A DNA stretch of 64,000 nucleotides from Pseudomonas sp. Os17 (GTDB lineage: Bacteria > Pseudomonadota > Gammaproteobacteria > Pseudomonadales > Pseudomonadaceae): assembly GCF_001547895.1 (NCBI RefSeq), contig NZ_AP014627.1, positions 2,855,501-2,919,500 of the forward strand, written 5' to 3'. Below, one piece after another: positions 53,137 to 61,544 of this stretch. Both the position numbers and the translations under genes were made by a program. The notes under the pieces are model-generated. The model was not told the origin of the DNA and ran no database searches. It saw only the letters and a program-made list of their open reading frames with translations. How positions within the stretch are numbered: position 1 is the stretch's first letter; every line of letters starts with the position of its first letter.

Positions 53137-53243
53137 GGGCCGCAAGCGGGCCAGTGCCGCTCGACGCAATGCGCGGTTTTCCTAAAGTTCTGGGCGCCGG
53201 GGTCGAGACGTTGGTGCTGTTTGTCTTTCAATAAGGATATTTC

Positions 53244-53855
53244 GTGTTCAGAACCCTGCTCGGGGCCGCCGCCCTCATCGCCACCCTGGCGCTGACCGGC
53301 TGTGTCTCCTACCACGTCACCGGCCCGCTGGGCGCGCCGTTGCATCCTGCACCCATCAGCAGCCCGCGCACTGCGCAAATTGCCGATGTGCAAGTTACCG
53401 CCAGCGGTATCGACGACGCCACGCGCACCGCCATCAGCCGTTCCCTCACGGCCCAGCTGACTCCCTACGTCAAGAGCGCCGGTTACTTCCGCCAGCTCAG
53501 CGAATTCCCCACCCGCCTGGGCGAGGAAGACGTGGTGCTGAAATTCAACATGACCTCCCTCAAGGGCCACCGCGCGCCCCATCCGGGCTACCTGCCCGGG
53601 GCCTTGCTGACCCTGACCGTGTGGATCTGGGTCAACGGTCCGATCTACGTCGATACCTTCGACCTGGCCGGCGACCTGTCGATCGTCGACCGCAACGGCA
53701 AGGAACTGGCCAGTGCCAAGGAGCAGCTCAAGTTCGAGCGCAACGTCGGCCTGTATGGCCGCGAGTACTGGGCCCCGACCCAGGGCGCCAAACAGCTGAA
53801 CGAACTGGTTACCAAGTTGCTGGACAACGCCACTGCCCGCTTGGCGCAACACTAA
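53244..53855 (+). CDS. Lipoprotein of unknown function (first of a pair)
   Basis: A 203-residue lipoprotein with lipobox ALTGC (Cys20) and a following VSYHVTGPLGAP. A hydrophobic stretch GALLTLTVWIWVNGPIY (about residue 115) may interact with the membrane. It starts with GTG eight bases after AAGGA. The next gene, 10 bp downstream, encodes another lipoprotein whose start has the same CVSY motif after the lipobox, so the two could be partners at the outer membrane. Confidence 0.75.
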   Translation: MFRTLLGAAALIATLALTGCVSYHVTGPLGAPLHPAPISSPRTAQIADVQVTASGIDDATRTAISRSLTAQLTPYVKSAGYFRQLSEFPTRLGEEDVVLKFNMTSLKGHRAPHPGYLPGALLTLTVWIWVNGPIYVDTFDLAGDLSIVDRNGKELASAKEQLKFERNVGLYGREYWAPTQGAKQLNELVTKLLDNATARLAQH

Positions 53856-53865
53856 GGAGAGTCCC

Positions 53866-54453
53866 ATGTCGGGTTTCATCAAGCACACCCTGGTGCTCGC
53901 GGCGCTGCTGCTGAGCGGCTGCGTGTCCTACTCGCAACACGAACTGAGCGCTGTCGGCAGCTGGCCGCCGGCGGCACAGACCGCCGAACAAAAGCCCAGC
54001 GCCTTTGTCCGCACCACCGCCATGTACCAGGTCAACGGTGGCCCGGCCAATGCCGCCGCCGGCGCTCCGGCAGCCGCCTGGGAAACCGTGGTGGCCGATG
54101 CCTACCGCCAGTCCGGGCGCTTTGCCCGGGTCAGCACCGACAAGGTCGAATCGGACCTGTACGCCGAAGCCACCCTGTACAACAACGAACAGTTCAGCAT
54201 GGCCTCGGCCATCATCACCGGCGCCACCTTCTTCGTGATTCCGTCCACGGCGAAGAACACCTTCACCCTGGAGACGGTGTTCAAGGACAAGGACGGCAAG
54301 GAGCTGGGGCGGATTCGCAAGAGCGAATCGGTGCGCACCTGGATGCAATTGCTGCTGATCGTCGCCATTCCCTTCCAGGCGGACACCCGCGACGTGGTCC
54401 AGCAACTGGCCCGCAGCACCCTGGATGAGGCGGTGCAGCGCAAATTGCTGTAG
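53866..54453 (+). CDS. Lipoprotein of unknown function (second of a pair)
   Basis: A 195-residue lipoprotein with lipobox LLLSGC (about Cys19) and VSYSQHELSAVG after it. Hydrophobic MASAIITGATFFVIPSTAKN lies in the middle and TWMQLLLIVAIPFQ near the C-terminus, so it may insert into the membrane beyond its lipid anchor. Cotranscribed with the preceding lipoprotein gene and followed by a strong terminator. Confidence 0.76.
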   Translation: MSGFIKHTLVLAALLLSGCVSYSQHELSAVGSWPPAAQTAEQKPSAFVRTTAMYQVNGGPANAAAGAPAAAWETVVADAYRQSGRFARVSTDKVESDLYAEATLYNNEQFSMASAIITGATFFVIPSTAKNTFTLETVFKDKDGKELGRIRKSESVRTWMQLLLIVAIPFQADTRDVVQQLARSTLDEAVQRKLL

Positions 54454-54478
54454 GCCTCGCGCCGCTTGCCGGGCACAG

Positions 54479-54523
54479 ACAAAAAACGCCGCGGGCTCCG
54501 ATCAGAGCCCGCGGCGTTTTTCA
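54479..54523. terminator. Bidirectional terminator between lipoprotein and UPF0149 genes
   Basis: ACGCCGCGGGCTC and GAGCCCGCGGCGT form a 13-bp perfect stem over a six-base loop, flanked by an A-run on the left and TTTTT on the right. It ends both convergent genes. Confidence 0.92.
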
Positions 54524-54539
54524 TGGGGCGCGGTTTATT

Positions 54540-55094
54540 TCAGCGCTGCGCCGCCCAGTAGGCATGCAGCGTGCGCGCGGCCGGTTCGATGGCCGCCACT
54601 TGCTGGCGATGCTGCTCCAGGTTCAGGTCGGCCGGCAGTTCGAAGTTGTCCTGTTCGGCGCAGTCGATGATCAACTGCAGCGCCTGAACCTGCGGCGCCG
54701 GCATCTCCGGCCAGTTGCCCACGGCCACGCCGCGCAGGTAGCCGAAGCACCATTCTTCGGCCAGCAGCAGGTCCTGGCCCTGGTGCTCGGTGTGTTCGAA
54801 GCGCGCCTTGAAGGCTTGCGGGGCCTGGGTCAATTGCACGGCCAGGGTGTTGATGTGGCGCACGCACAGGTCGATGAACTGCCGGCATTCCTCCGGGGTT
54901 TCCCAGGCCGGGTTTTCGCCGCCCCAGATACCCGGGAACCATTCGGCGATATCGACTTGAGCCGGGCCCGACACCAGCGCGGTGAAGTAACCGTCCAGCT
55001 CGCAGGGATTGAGCACCGAGTGGTCGTCGCCGTACTTGAGCAGGGTGTCTTCGATCAGTTCGAAGTCGGCGGCGTTCAGTGGGGTGTTTTGCAT
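54540..55094 (-). CDS. UPF0149 (YecA-like) protein
   Basis: A 184-residue protein of the UPF0149/YecA family. It starts MQNTPLNAADFELIEDTLLK and has SVLNPCELDGYFTALVSGP (about residue 26), the most conserved stretch, and AEEWCFGYLRGVAVGNWPEM (about 110). Function is not established; it lacks the C-terminal SEC-C metal-binding motif seen in some relatives. A ribosome site GGGGA/GGAG-like lies upstream (rc of CCTCCC). Monocistronic, convergent with the lipoprotein pair. Confidence 0.82.
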   Translation of the reverse strand: MQNTPLNAADFELIEDTLLKYGDDHSVLNPCELDGYFTALVSGPAQVDIAEWFPGIWGGENPAWETPEECRQFIDLCVRHINTLAVQLTQAPQAFKARFEHTEHQGQDLLLAEEWCFGYLRGVAVGNWPEMPAPQVQALQLIIDCAEQDNFELPADLNLEQHRQQVAAIEPAARTLHAYWAAQR

Positions 55095-55189
55095 GAGGGG
55101 AGTCCTGGAAAAAGCAGCGGCAAGTTTCCGGGTTCACGGGCCAGGCTGCAAGCCTCAAGCGGCTAGCGCGAGGCCTGAACGAGCGGGGT

Positions 55190-55591
55190 TCAGGTGCCGC
55201 GCAGCAGGTCCTGGGCGTCCAGCAGGCGGTAGGCGATTTCCGGGCGGTTCTCCATGGCCCGGCGAATGGCGGCCGGAATCGCTTGCCGGGTCTTGCGGCA
55301 CAGCCCGGGCAACTCGCCCAGGGAAATGGCGATGCCGCGCATGCTGCGCACTTCGTTGTCGCTGGGAGTGATCTGCACCCGGATGCCGAGTTTCTCCAGC
55401 ATCTGGCGTTGCATGTGTTCCAGGTCCGCCAGGTCCTTGAGGTTTTCCAGGCGTTGGAGCAGGCGCTTTTCCTCCTGGCGCGTGAGCAAGAGGATGCGCA
55501 GGTCGGCTCCGGGGGTGTCCAGCAACTGCTCGCGCTCGCAGATGCAGGCGCCGGGCGGACAGGGTTGGCGAAGGGCGGGGCTGGGGCTCAT
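55190..55591 (-). CDS. Hypothetical protein with N-terminal Cys pair
   Basis: A 133-residue protein starting with a short Pro/Cys segment (CPPGACICERE, Cys residues at about 11, 16 and 18) that could bind a metal or iron-sulfur group, followed by a helical part rich in Leu, Arg and Glu (LTRQEEKRLLQRLENLKDLADLEH) of possible coiled-coil nature. Function unknown. The spacing of cysteines recalls small metal-binding proteins, but no family was recognised. Confidence 0.6.
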   Translation of the reverse strand: MSPSPALRQPCPPGACICEREQLLDTPGADLRILLLTRQEEKRLLQRLENLKDLADLEHMQRQMLEKLGIRVQITPSDNEVRSMRGIAISLGELPGLCRKTRQAIPAAIRRAMENRPEIAYRLLDAQDLLRGT

Positions 55592-55635
55592 GGGAAACCA
55601 TCATAGCGAGCCGGACGCGGCGCGCAGAGAAATAT

Positions 55636-55651
55636 ATGCACGAGTGTGCAT
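55636..55651 (+). promoter_or_regulatory. Inverted repeat upstream of the ECF sigma gene
   Basis: ATGCAC-GAGT-GTGCAT is a perfect 6+6 palindrome, 57 bp before the sigma factor start. It may be a regulator site; no specific protein is suggested. Confidence 0.4.
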
Positions 55652-55707
55652 CCGTTTCCTAGGCTTGTTCGTAGGATTGTTGCCTCGGCGGTAAAGGGGG
55701 CGAGCTG

Positions 55708-56421
55708 ATGAGCATGGAGATCCTCGACATGGAATCTTTGCAGCACCTGCCGCTGACCGCCGTCAGCGACGACTTGCAGTTATTGCCGCGCCTGCTGGCC
55801 GGCGAGCAGCGGGCCTTTCGCGAACTGGTCAGACAGCATCAGGGCGCCATGCGCTCGGTGGCCCTGGCGATTGTCGGGCAGCGGCACGTCGATGACGTGG
55901 TGCAGGACGCCTGGCTGGCGATTGTGCACAACCTTGGCGGCTTCCAGTGCCGCTCCAGCCTCAAGACCTGGATGCTGACCATCACCGCCAACGCGGCCAA
56001 GGGCTGCTACGTGCAGAACCGTCGCGAGGCGGGTCGCTTCGTGCGGCCGGCCCAGGCGGGTGAGCAGCGCTTCGCCGAGGAGGGTGACTGGGCGCCGCCG
56101 CTGGAGTGGCACGAAGACAGCCCGGAAGCCTTGCTGTGCGCCGAGCAACTGCGTGGCTGCCTGGAGCAGACACTGAGCAGCCTGCCGCTGTTGCAACGCC
56201 GGGTCTTGTTGTCCCGTGAGCGCCAGGGCCACGCGCTTGAGGCCATCGGCGGGCAGTTGGGTATTTCGCGCAGTCATGTTCGCGTGCTGTTGCATCGCGC
56301 CCGCTTGCAGCTATTTGCCGCCCTCAAGCGCCATCAGATGGGCGCCTTCGATCCTGTCGCGGGCGGGCATCGGCGGCGGGCCTCGACCGCCATCAAGACG
56401 CCGACGTTCCGGGTGTTTTGA
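55708..56421 (+). CDS. ECF-type RNA polymerase sigma factor
   Basis: A 237-residue group 4 sigma factor. Region 2 covers about residues 28-95 (AGEQRAFRELVRQHQ and DDVVQDAWLAIVHNLGGF), and region 4 covers about 155-210 with the helix-turn-helix LEAIGGQLGISRSHVRVLLHRAR. No anti-sigma or carboxypeptidase gene follows, so control is likely at transcription or through a partner elsewhere. The last 25 residues (after FAALKRHQ) diverge from the family and run into the truncated parE sequence on the other strand. Confidence 0.85.
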   Translation: MSMEILDMESLQHLPLTAVSDDLQLLPRLLAGEQRAFRELVRQHQGAMRSVALAIVGQRHVDDVVQDAWLAIVHNLGGFQCRSSLKTWMLTITANAAKGCYVQNRREAGRFVRPAQAGEQRFAEEGDWAPPLEWHEDSPEALLCAEQLRGCLEQTLSSLPLLQRRVLLSRERQGHALEAIGGQLGISRSHVRVLLHRARLQLFAALKRHQMGAFDPVAGGHRRRASTAIKTPTFRVF

Positions 56422-56456
56422 GTGCGGGGCGTGTTCATTCGCCTACGGGAGCCGCG

Positions 56457-56576
56457 GCTCACGATGGCGTCGGTATAGCGTTGGGCAATGTCTGGCGAGG
56501 CTGCCGTGGCCATATAGCGATAAAGCGCGGTTAGCTGCTCCAGAGCTTCTGGAGCAAATTCGACGGTGTGCGTCAT
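56457..56576 (-). pseudogene. parE: Truncated ParE toxin
   Basis: The frame from the ATG at 56576 encodes 39 residues of a ParE/RelE-fold toxin (MTHTVEFAPEALEQLTALYRY, then TAASPDIAQRYTDAIVSR). A full toxin of about 95 residues would continue, but the frame then reads an unrelated Arg/Pro-rich tail that is antisense to the end of the sigma factor gene. The 3' half has therefore been deleted or replaced, and the toxin is inactive. Its start overlaps the parD stop by four bases. Confidence 0.75.
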
Positions 56577-56854
56577 TCCAGTTTGTTGCGGGCGTTCTGG
56601 TGCTCTGCTGACAACCGAGCACGGACCTGATCGGCACTGAGTGTGTGTGAAGCGTCCGCTTTCAAGGCATCGTAGGCGGTTGCCACCTGGCCGGTGAGCC
56701 AGCTTTCCACGGCTCGATCACGGGCCATCAATGCCCGCAGGCCATCGCGTATGACTTCACTTTCGCTGGCATATTCACCAGTCGCGACTTTGGCCTTCAC
56801 CGCGTTGGCCCTCTGGTTTGGCAGCGTGATGCTCAATTGCTGAGTGCTACGCAT
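56573..56854 (-). CDS. parD: ParD-like antitoxin
   Basis: A 93-residue antitoxin. The N-terminus QLSITLPNQRANAVKAKVATGEYASESEVIRDGLRAL is a ribbon-helix-helix DNA-binding domain; the acidic/helical C-terminus would wrap the toxin. It is the first gene of a parDE operon, and its product normally represses its own promoter. Because parE is truncated downstream, this antitoxin is now an orphan. Confidence 0.83.
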   Translation of the reverse strand: MRSTQQLSITLPNQRANAVKAKVATGEYASESEVIRDGLRALMARDRAVESWLTGQVATAYDALKADASHTLSADQVRARLSAEHQNARNKLE

Positions 56855-56961
56855 GGGGACTTTCTCCGGCTGGATAGGATTTAATCCTGCCCTCGCACCG
56901 AGCAAAATGCCTAGAACCCCTCATCCATGGGCTGTACCCGTCCGACTGAAGGGACGATCCT

Positions 56962-57582
56962 CTAGCCGCGACGCGCCATCAGCAGCACCGACGCCGCCCC
57001 TGACAACAGCAGCGCACAGCCGCGATTGAACAGGCGCTTGCCCCGGGGGTCGGCGAGCCAGCGGCGCATGTGCAGGCCCATGTAAGCGTAGGCGCAGATG
57101 GCGATCCACTCCAGCCCCAGGAACAGCGCCCCCAGGATCAGGAACTGCGGGCCCATCGACTGCGCCGGATCGACGAATTGCGGCAGGAAGGCGGTGAAGA
57201 TCAGGATCGCCTTGGGGTTGCCCGCCGCCACCAGGAACTCCTGGCGGGCCAGGGCCCAGAGGCCGACGCGGGCGCTGTCCTCGCTCGCTTCAGTGCCGGG
57301 ATGGGCCCGCCACAGTTGCCAGGCCAGGTACAGCAGATAGCCTGCGCCGAGGATCTTGATCCCATGGAACAACAGCTCCGAGGTTTGCAGGACCACCGCC
57401 AGGCCGGCGGCGGCCAGGGCGATCATGGCGGCGAACGCCAGCAGCCGGCCGGCACCCGCCAGGCAGGAGTGGCGATAGCCGTAGCGGGTGGCGTTGCTCA
57501 CCGACAGCAGGTTGTTCGGGCCGGGGGCCATGTTCAGGGCAAAGCAGGCGGGGATGAACAGGCTCAGGGTGGCGAGATCCAT
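56962..57582 (-). CDS. LysE/RhtB-family amino-acid exporter
   Basis: A 206-residue inner-membrane transporter with six hydrophobic segments. It has the RhtB-type MAPGPNNLLSVSNATRYGYR (about residue 18) and NPKAILIFTAFLPQFVDP (about 122) signatures. Such proteins export basic or neutral amino acids or homoserine lactone-type compounds. The ATG at 57582 follows GGAGAG. It is monocistronic, between the parDE remnant and the PixA gene. Confidence 0.88.
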   Translation of the reverse strand: MDLATLSLFIPACFALNMAPGPNNLLSVSNATRYGYRHSCLAGAGRLLAFAAMIALAAAGLAVVLQTSELLFHGIKILGAGYLLYLAWQLWRAHPGTEASEDSARVGLWALARQEFLVAAGNPKAILIFTAFLPQFVDPAQSMGPQFLILGALFLGLEWIAICAYAYMGLHMRRWLADPRGKRLFNRGCALLLSGAASVLLMARRG

Positions 57583-57753
57583 AAACTCTCCAATAGGGCA
57601 TGGGGGTGGGGCCCACTGCATCGGGAGTCGCGCAAATGACTGGAACGCTGCTGGGGCGGGACGGACAAAAATAGTGGCAGGGCCGGGGGTAGGGCAAGAG
57701 GGCCCGTGCATCCTCTCCCTGGCCGGGCAGGGAGAGGGTGCTTCGCGGCGGAC

Positions 57754-58326
57754 TTAGCGGATCGAGAAGTACGGGTCCCAGGAGCAGTAGCCCAGCACCG
57801 TGTTGTCACGGTCGACGATCATGAAGGACCAGGTGTAGGTGACCCGGGTGCAGACGCGGGTGGCGTCGGCCTGCCAGTAGAAGGTCTTGACGTTCTGCGG
57901 GATCGGCTGACCGGCGGGGTTGTCCCGGTTGATGATGGGCAGTGGTGTGCTCGGCAGCACCGTCGGCACCACGTTGGTCAGGTAGGGGTTGGGGTCCTCG
58001 CTCAGCGGCGGGTGGGTCTGGGTGTACTGGTAGAGGATCACCGAGTAGTACAGGCCCTTGGACAGGCTGGTGGCGCGCCAGCGCAACTGGTCGCCCTGAC
58101 GCAGGTTGACCGCCAGCTCGGATCCGCCGTCGGCGCCATCGGCATTGCTGCGCCGCACCACCATGTAGACCACCAGGTCCGAGAGTCGGTCGTTGCCGTC
58201 GTAGATGTTGTAAAGCTGGGAAGGGTTGGAAGCGTCCTGGCTGAGTTTGAAGAGTCCCTTTTCGGCACTTTCAAGGATGGTGTCCACATCGATGGTGATG
58301 AGGATGTCCACAATGTTGTCGTTCAT
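57754..58326 (-). CDS. PixA/AidA-type inclusion-body protein
   Basis: A 190-residue protein of the PixA/AidA family. It starts MNDNIVDILITIDVDTILES and has the family stretches NDRLSDLVVYMVVRRSNA, GDQLRWRATSLSKGLYYSVI and the C-terminal TWSFMIVDRDNTVLGYCSWDPYF. In Xenorhabdus and Ralstonia these proteins form crystalline inclusions or are controlled by quorum sensing; in pseudomonads the role is unknown. The 224 bases on its 5' side contain no gene and no recognised promoter. Confidence 0.85.
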   Translation of the reverse strand: MNDNIVDILITIDVDTILESAEKGLFKLSQDASNPSQLYNIYDGNDRLSDLVVYMVVRRSNADGADGGSELAVNLRQGDQLRWRATSLSKGLYYSVILYQYTQTHPPLSEDPNPYLTNVVPTVLPSTPLPIINRDNPAGQPIPQNVKTFYWQADATRVCTRVTYTWSFMIVDRDNTVLGYCSWDPYFSIR

Positions 58327-58550
58327 GTCCAGCTCCCTGCTGTCGCGTTAGACGCCTGGAATGCCCAGGCAAGCCTGCATCGGTTTTCCATGGCGCGGCT
58401 GCTGGGCATCGGCGCTCGGGGCCTGGACGAACGGGCAGCGGGCGCGGTGCACTGGCATGCAGTCGCGAGTGGAATCTAGATCCTCGATACGCTTAGTCAA
58501 ATGGCCGCTGGCAAAAAAACGCGGCGCAAGACGAGCGGTGCCGGCCGCGG

Positions 58551-59180
58551 CTAGGCGGCGCCGATCGACTCGCCGTTCAAGTGCCGATCGAGCCAGGGGG
58601 CGACCTGGGCCGCGTGGCTCAGGCCCAGGTCATGGTCGGCCCCGGGCACGATGCGCAGGCAGGCCTGTGGCAGCAGGCTGGCCAGACGCTGGCCCACCGC
58701 CACCGGGCTGATGGGGTCGCAGTCGCCCCACAGCAGCAACACCGGCATGCCCAGTTCCCCCAGGCGCGGACCGAGATCGCTGTGGTCATCGATGAACCAG
58801 CGGGGCAACTGCGGGTAGGCCGCGGCATAGTCGCCACGCCAGTCCGTAGCGCCCAGCTCGCCCATGTCCACGCCACCGGAGGTGACGCTCAACACCAGAT
58901 GGGTGATCAGCTCCGGCCGCGCCAGGGCCGCCCGCACCGCGAGGATGCCGCCCATGGACTGGGCCACCAGAGCAGTGGGCCGGTCGATGCGCTGCAGCAC
59001 CAGGTCCAGCAGATCGTCCATGCCCTGCACGTCTGGCTGTGGCGGGGTGTCGCCGAAGCCCGGCCAGCCCAGGTGCACCTGCCGCGCCGGATGGCGCAGC
59101 TGCGCGGCCAGGGGTTGCCAGAATTGACGATTGCCCGAGGCGCCGGGCAGGAACAGCAGTTGTTGGGGGGCTTGAGGCAT
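58551..59180 (-). CDS. Alpha/beta hydrolase
   Basis: A 209-residue hydrolase of the alpha/beta fold. It opens LLFLPGASGNRQFWQPLAAQ with the oxyanion strand-loop and has the nucleophile Ser in ALVAQSMGGILAVRAAL (about residue 73), the acid in LLLWGDCDPIS (about 152) and the catalytic His in GADHDLGLSHAA (about 180). The reaction is unknown. It is divergent from the PrpF-like gene. Confidence 0.85.
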   Translation of the reverse strand: MPQAPQQLLFLPGASGNRQFWQPLAAQLRHPARQVHLGWPGFGDTPPQPDVQGMDDLLDLVLQRIDRPTALVAQSMGGILAVRAALARPELITHLVLSVTSGGVDMGELGATDWRGDYAAAYPQLPRWFIDDHSDLGPRLGELGMPVLLLWGDCDPISPVAVGQRLASLLPQACLRIVPGADHDLGLSHAAQVAPWLDRHLNGESIGAA

Positions 59181-59412
59181 GGCATCGCTCCGGGTCCATG
59201 GGCGGTGGGTTGAACCCTCGCGCGGACAGGAGCCACCGGGCGGCGCTAGAAAATACGGTGCTCGGGGACGGTGAGCAAGCGCCGCATCAGGCGAGCGCCG
59301 CGCGCCAAGCTGGCGCCCCGGGACCCGCCGCCAGGGTTTATCATGCGGCGCTGCGGCCCGTCGCCCGCCCGAGCGGGGGCCGCCCCTTTCGCCCACCGTG
59401 GAGGCGCCCGCC

Positions 59413-60609
59413 ATGCCCGATCTGCCAAAGCCCGCTGCTATCCCTGAGTTCCCCGTGTGCCACGCCCGTGGCGGCACCTCCACCGGGCTGATCCTGGCCC
59501 GCGAAGCGCTGCCCCGGGACGAAGCCCTGGTGGAAGAACTGCTGCGCCACCTGATGGGCGTGCCCCTGCACGGCGAGTGGCCGGGCAATACCCAGATCAC
59601 CGGCCTGGGCCGCGGCGGGCCCACCAGCAACAAAGTGTTCATCGTCGAACGCCGCCCCGGCGAGACGCGGATGATCAGCACCCTGGCGCAACTGGCGGCG
59701 GGCAAGAGCGCCATCGACTGGAGCGTCAACTGCGGCAACATGTCCGCGGCATTGCCGCTGTATGCCCTGCAGCGCGGCTGGCTGCAGCCCGGGGAGGGCG
59801 GCGGGCAGATCGAGATCTACAACAGCAACACCCAGACCACGATGTATGCGCGCCTGAGCCTGCGCGACGGTCGGCTGCTGAGCGACACGCGGATTCCCGG
59901 GGTCAACGGGGTGTTTCCCGGGGTCGACCTGTTTCTCGACAAGCCGGTGGGGGCCAAGACCGGCGCGCTGTTTCCCAGCGGGCAACGGGTTGACCTGCTG
60001 GACGGGATTGCCGCCACCTGCATCGATGTGGCGGTGCCCATGGTCATCCTGCGCGCGGCGGACCTGGGCAAGACCGGGCAGGAGAGCCCGGCTGAACTGG
60101 ACGCCGACCCACAGTTCAAGGCGCGCCTGCTGGAGCTGATGGTGCTGGGCGGGTTGCGCATGGGCCTGCGCCAGCGCGATGGCCGTTTGATGAGCGCCGA
60201 CGACCTGCGGCGCAGCGAAACCATCCCCAAGATCTGCATCGTCAGCCCGGCGCGGCAAGGCGGTGATATCGCCACTCGCTACTTCACCCCACAGAACGCC
60301 CACCCGTCCCTGGCGGTGTCCGGCGGCTGCTGCCTGGCGGCGGCCTGCCTGGCCGAAGGCACCATGGCCCATGCCCTGTTGGCGCGGGCACCGGCAATAG
60401 GTGAAGGGAAGGGCGAATACCCGCTGGCGATTGAAAACCCCGCCGGAGTGCTGGAGACCCTGATCAATGTCCGACAGGTGGCCGGGGAGCTACTGATCGA
60501 CGGCGCCGCCTACCGGCGCAGCGCGCAGATTCTGCTACAGGGCAGCACCCCGCTGTACAACGCCTCCCCCGAACTGACCGCCGCCCTTGGCGCCGCACAC
60601 CGCGCCTGA
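59413..60609 (+). CDS. PrpF-family cis-trans isomerase/tautomerase
   Basis: A 398-residue enzyme of the PrpF (DUF453) family, structurally a diaminopimelate epimerase fold. Motifs include CHARGGTSTGLIL (residue 16 on), LGRGGPTSNKVFIVER with the catalytic-type Lys, SVNCGNMSAALPLYAL, YNSNTQTT and AVSGGCCLAAACLAEGT. Members isomerise 2-methylaconitate or tautomerise 4-oxalomesaconate. No prp or gallate genes are nearby, so substrate is open. The ATG at 59413 follows GTGGAGG. Confidence 0.85.
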   Translation: MPDLPKPAAIPEFPVCHARGGTSTGLILAREALPRDEALVEELLRHLMGVPLHGEWPGNTQITGLGRGGPTSNKVFIVERRPGETRMISTLAQLAAGKSAIDWSVNCGNMSAALPLYALQRGWLQPGEGGGQIEIYNSNTQTTMYARLSLRDGRLLSDTRIPGVNGVFPGVDLFLDKPVGAKTGALFPSGQRVDLLDGIAATCIDVAVPMVILRAADLGKTGQESPAELDADPQFKARLLELMVLGGLRMGLRQRDGRLMSADDLRRSETIPKICIVSPARQGGDIATRYFTPQNAHPSLAVSGGCCLAAACLAEGTMAHALLARAPAIGEGKGEYPLAIENPAGVLETLINVRQVAGELLIDGAAYRRSAQILLQGSTPLYNASPELTAALGAAHRA

Positions 60610-60630
60610 CCCCGCCCGCATCCGCCTCAT

Positions 60631-60985
60631 GTAGCCGCTGCCGAAGGCTGCGAACGAGCCACAGGCTCGCCAGCGATCTCACTACCGCCGAGGCCCCTGC
60701 GGTGCCTTGCGCAGCCTGCGGCAGCGGCTACAGGGGTACCCGTGATGCCAGCGCCTGCATCCGCCTCGTGTAGCCGCTGCCGAAGGCTGCGAACGAGCCG
60801 CAGGCTCGCCAGCGATCTCGCAACCGCCGAGGCCCCTGCGGTGCCTTGCGCAGCTTGCGGCAGCGGCTACAGAGGAGCCCGTGACGCCAGCGCTAGCATC
60901 CGCTTCGTGTAGCCGCTGCCGAAGGCTGCGAACGAGCCGCAGGCTCGCCAGCCGATGGGGTCTTGCGCAGCTCCAGCCGCCGCTC
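60631..60985. repeat. Tandem 139-bp repeat array (GTAGCCGCTGCCGAAGGCTG family)
   Basis: GTAGCCGCTGCCGAAGGCTG starts at 60631, 60770 and 60909, a period of 139 bp, with two complete units ending in GGCAGCGGCTACAG and a third, partial one. The units share GAGCC-CAGGCTCGCCAGCGATCTC and GAGGCCCCTGCGGTGCCTTG. This fills the 404-bp gap between the PrpF-like gene and the phosphatase; no gene lies in it. Confidence 0.93.
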
Positions 60986-61013
60986 AGGCGGGGCCCTGAA
61001 TGCCAAAGGCATA

Positions 61014-61355
61014 TCAGCGAGCCGCGCCGCCATCGCGAAGAAACTGCGGCACCTTCTGCCGCAGCAACTGGATCAACTCCGGGTCCATGAAGTCGTAATC
61101 ATCGGGGATGTTCAGGCACACGATCTGCTGGTTGTTCAACTGCGCCTTGAAGCGCTTGCGCAGTTTTTCCCGGTGGCGGGTTTCCATCACCACAATCAGC
61201 CCGGCCCATTGCACCAGCTCCGGGCCCAGGGGCACTTCGGCATCGTGATTGAGTCCGGCGGAGGCGGTGTGGATCCCCGGCCAGTCGGCAAACACCTGCT
61301 CGGCGGTGGGGCTGCGCAGCTTGTTCTGGCTGCAGACAAACAAGACATTGAGCAT
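61014..61355 (-). CDS. Short low-molecular-weight protein tyrosine phosphatase
   Basis: A 113-residue protein with the phosphatase loop VLFVCSQNKLRSPTAEQVF (C-x5-R-S) at residue 5 on and the general-acid Asp in DYDFMDPEL (about residue 92). It is about 40 residues shorter than the usual 150, with deletions in the middle helices, but both catalytic elements are kept. Substrate unknown. Its start is close to, and divergent from, the XRE regulator. Confidence 0.82.
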   Translation of the reverse strand: MLNVLFVCSQNKLRSPTAEQVFADWPGIHTASAGLNHDAEVPLGPELVQWAGLIVVMETRHREKLRKRFKAQLNNQQIVCLNIPDDYDFMDPELIQLLRQKVPQFLRDGGAAR

Positions 61356-61544
61356 TGGGCCGAACTCCTTGGCACAGACACCCGGCCCGTGACGGGCGGG
61401 GCAAAGGCGCTGATTTTTCGGGGCTTTGGCCGCGCTGTCCAGCAACTTGTGACGCGCCGGGCCAATGGCGTTGGTCAGCACCGGTTGCCCGCCAAGGGCT
61501 GTGGCTGCGAAACTGCCAGCCCCTTGACTTGCATCGCTCACGCC

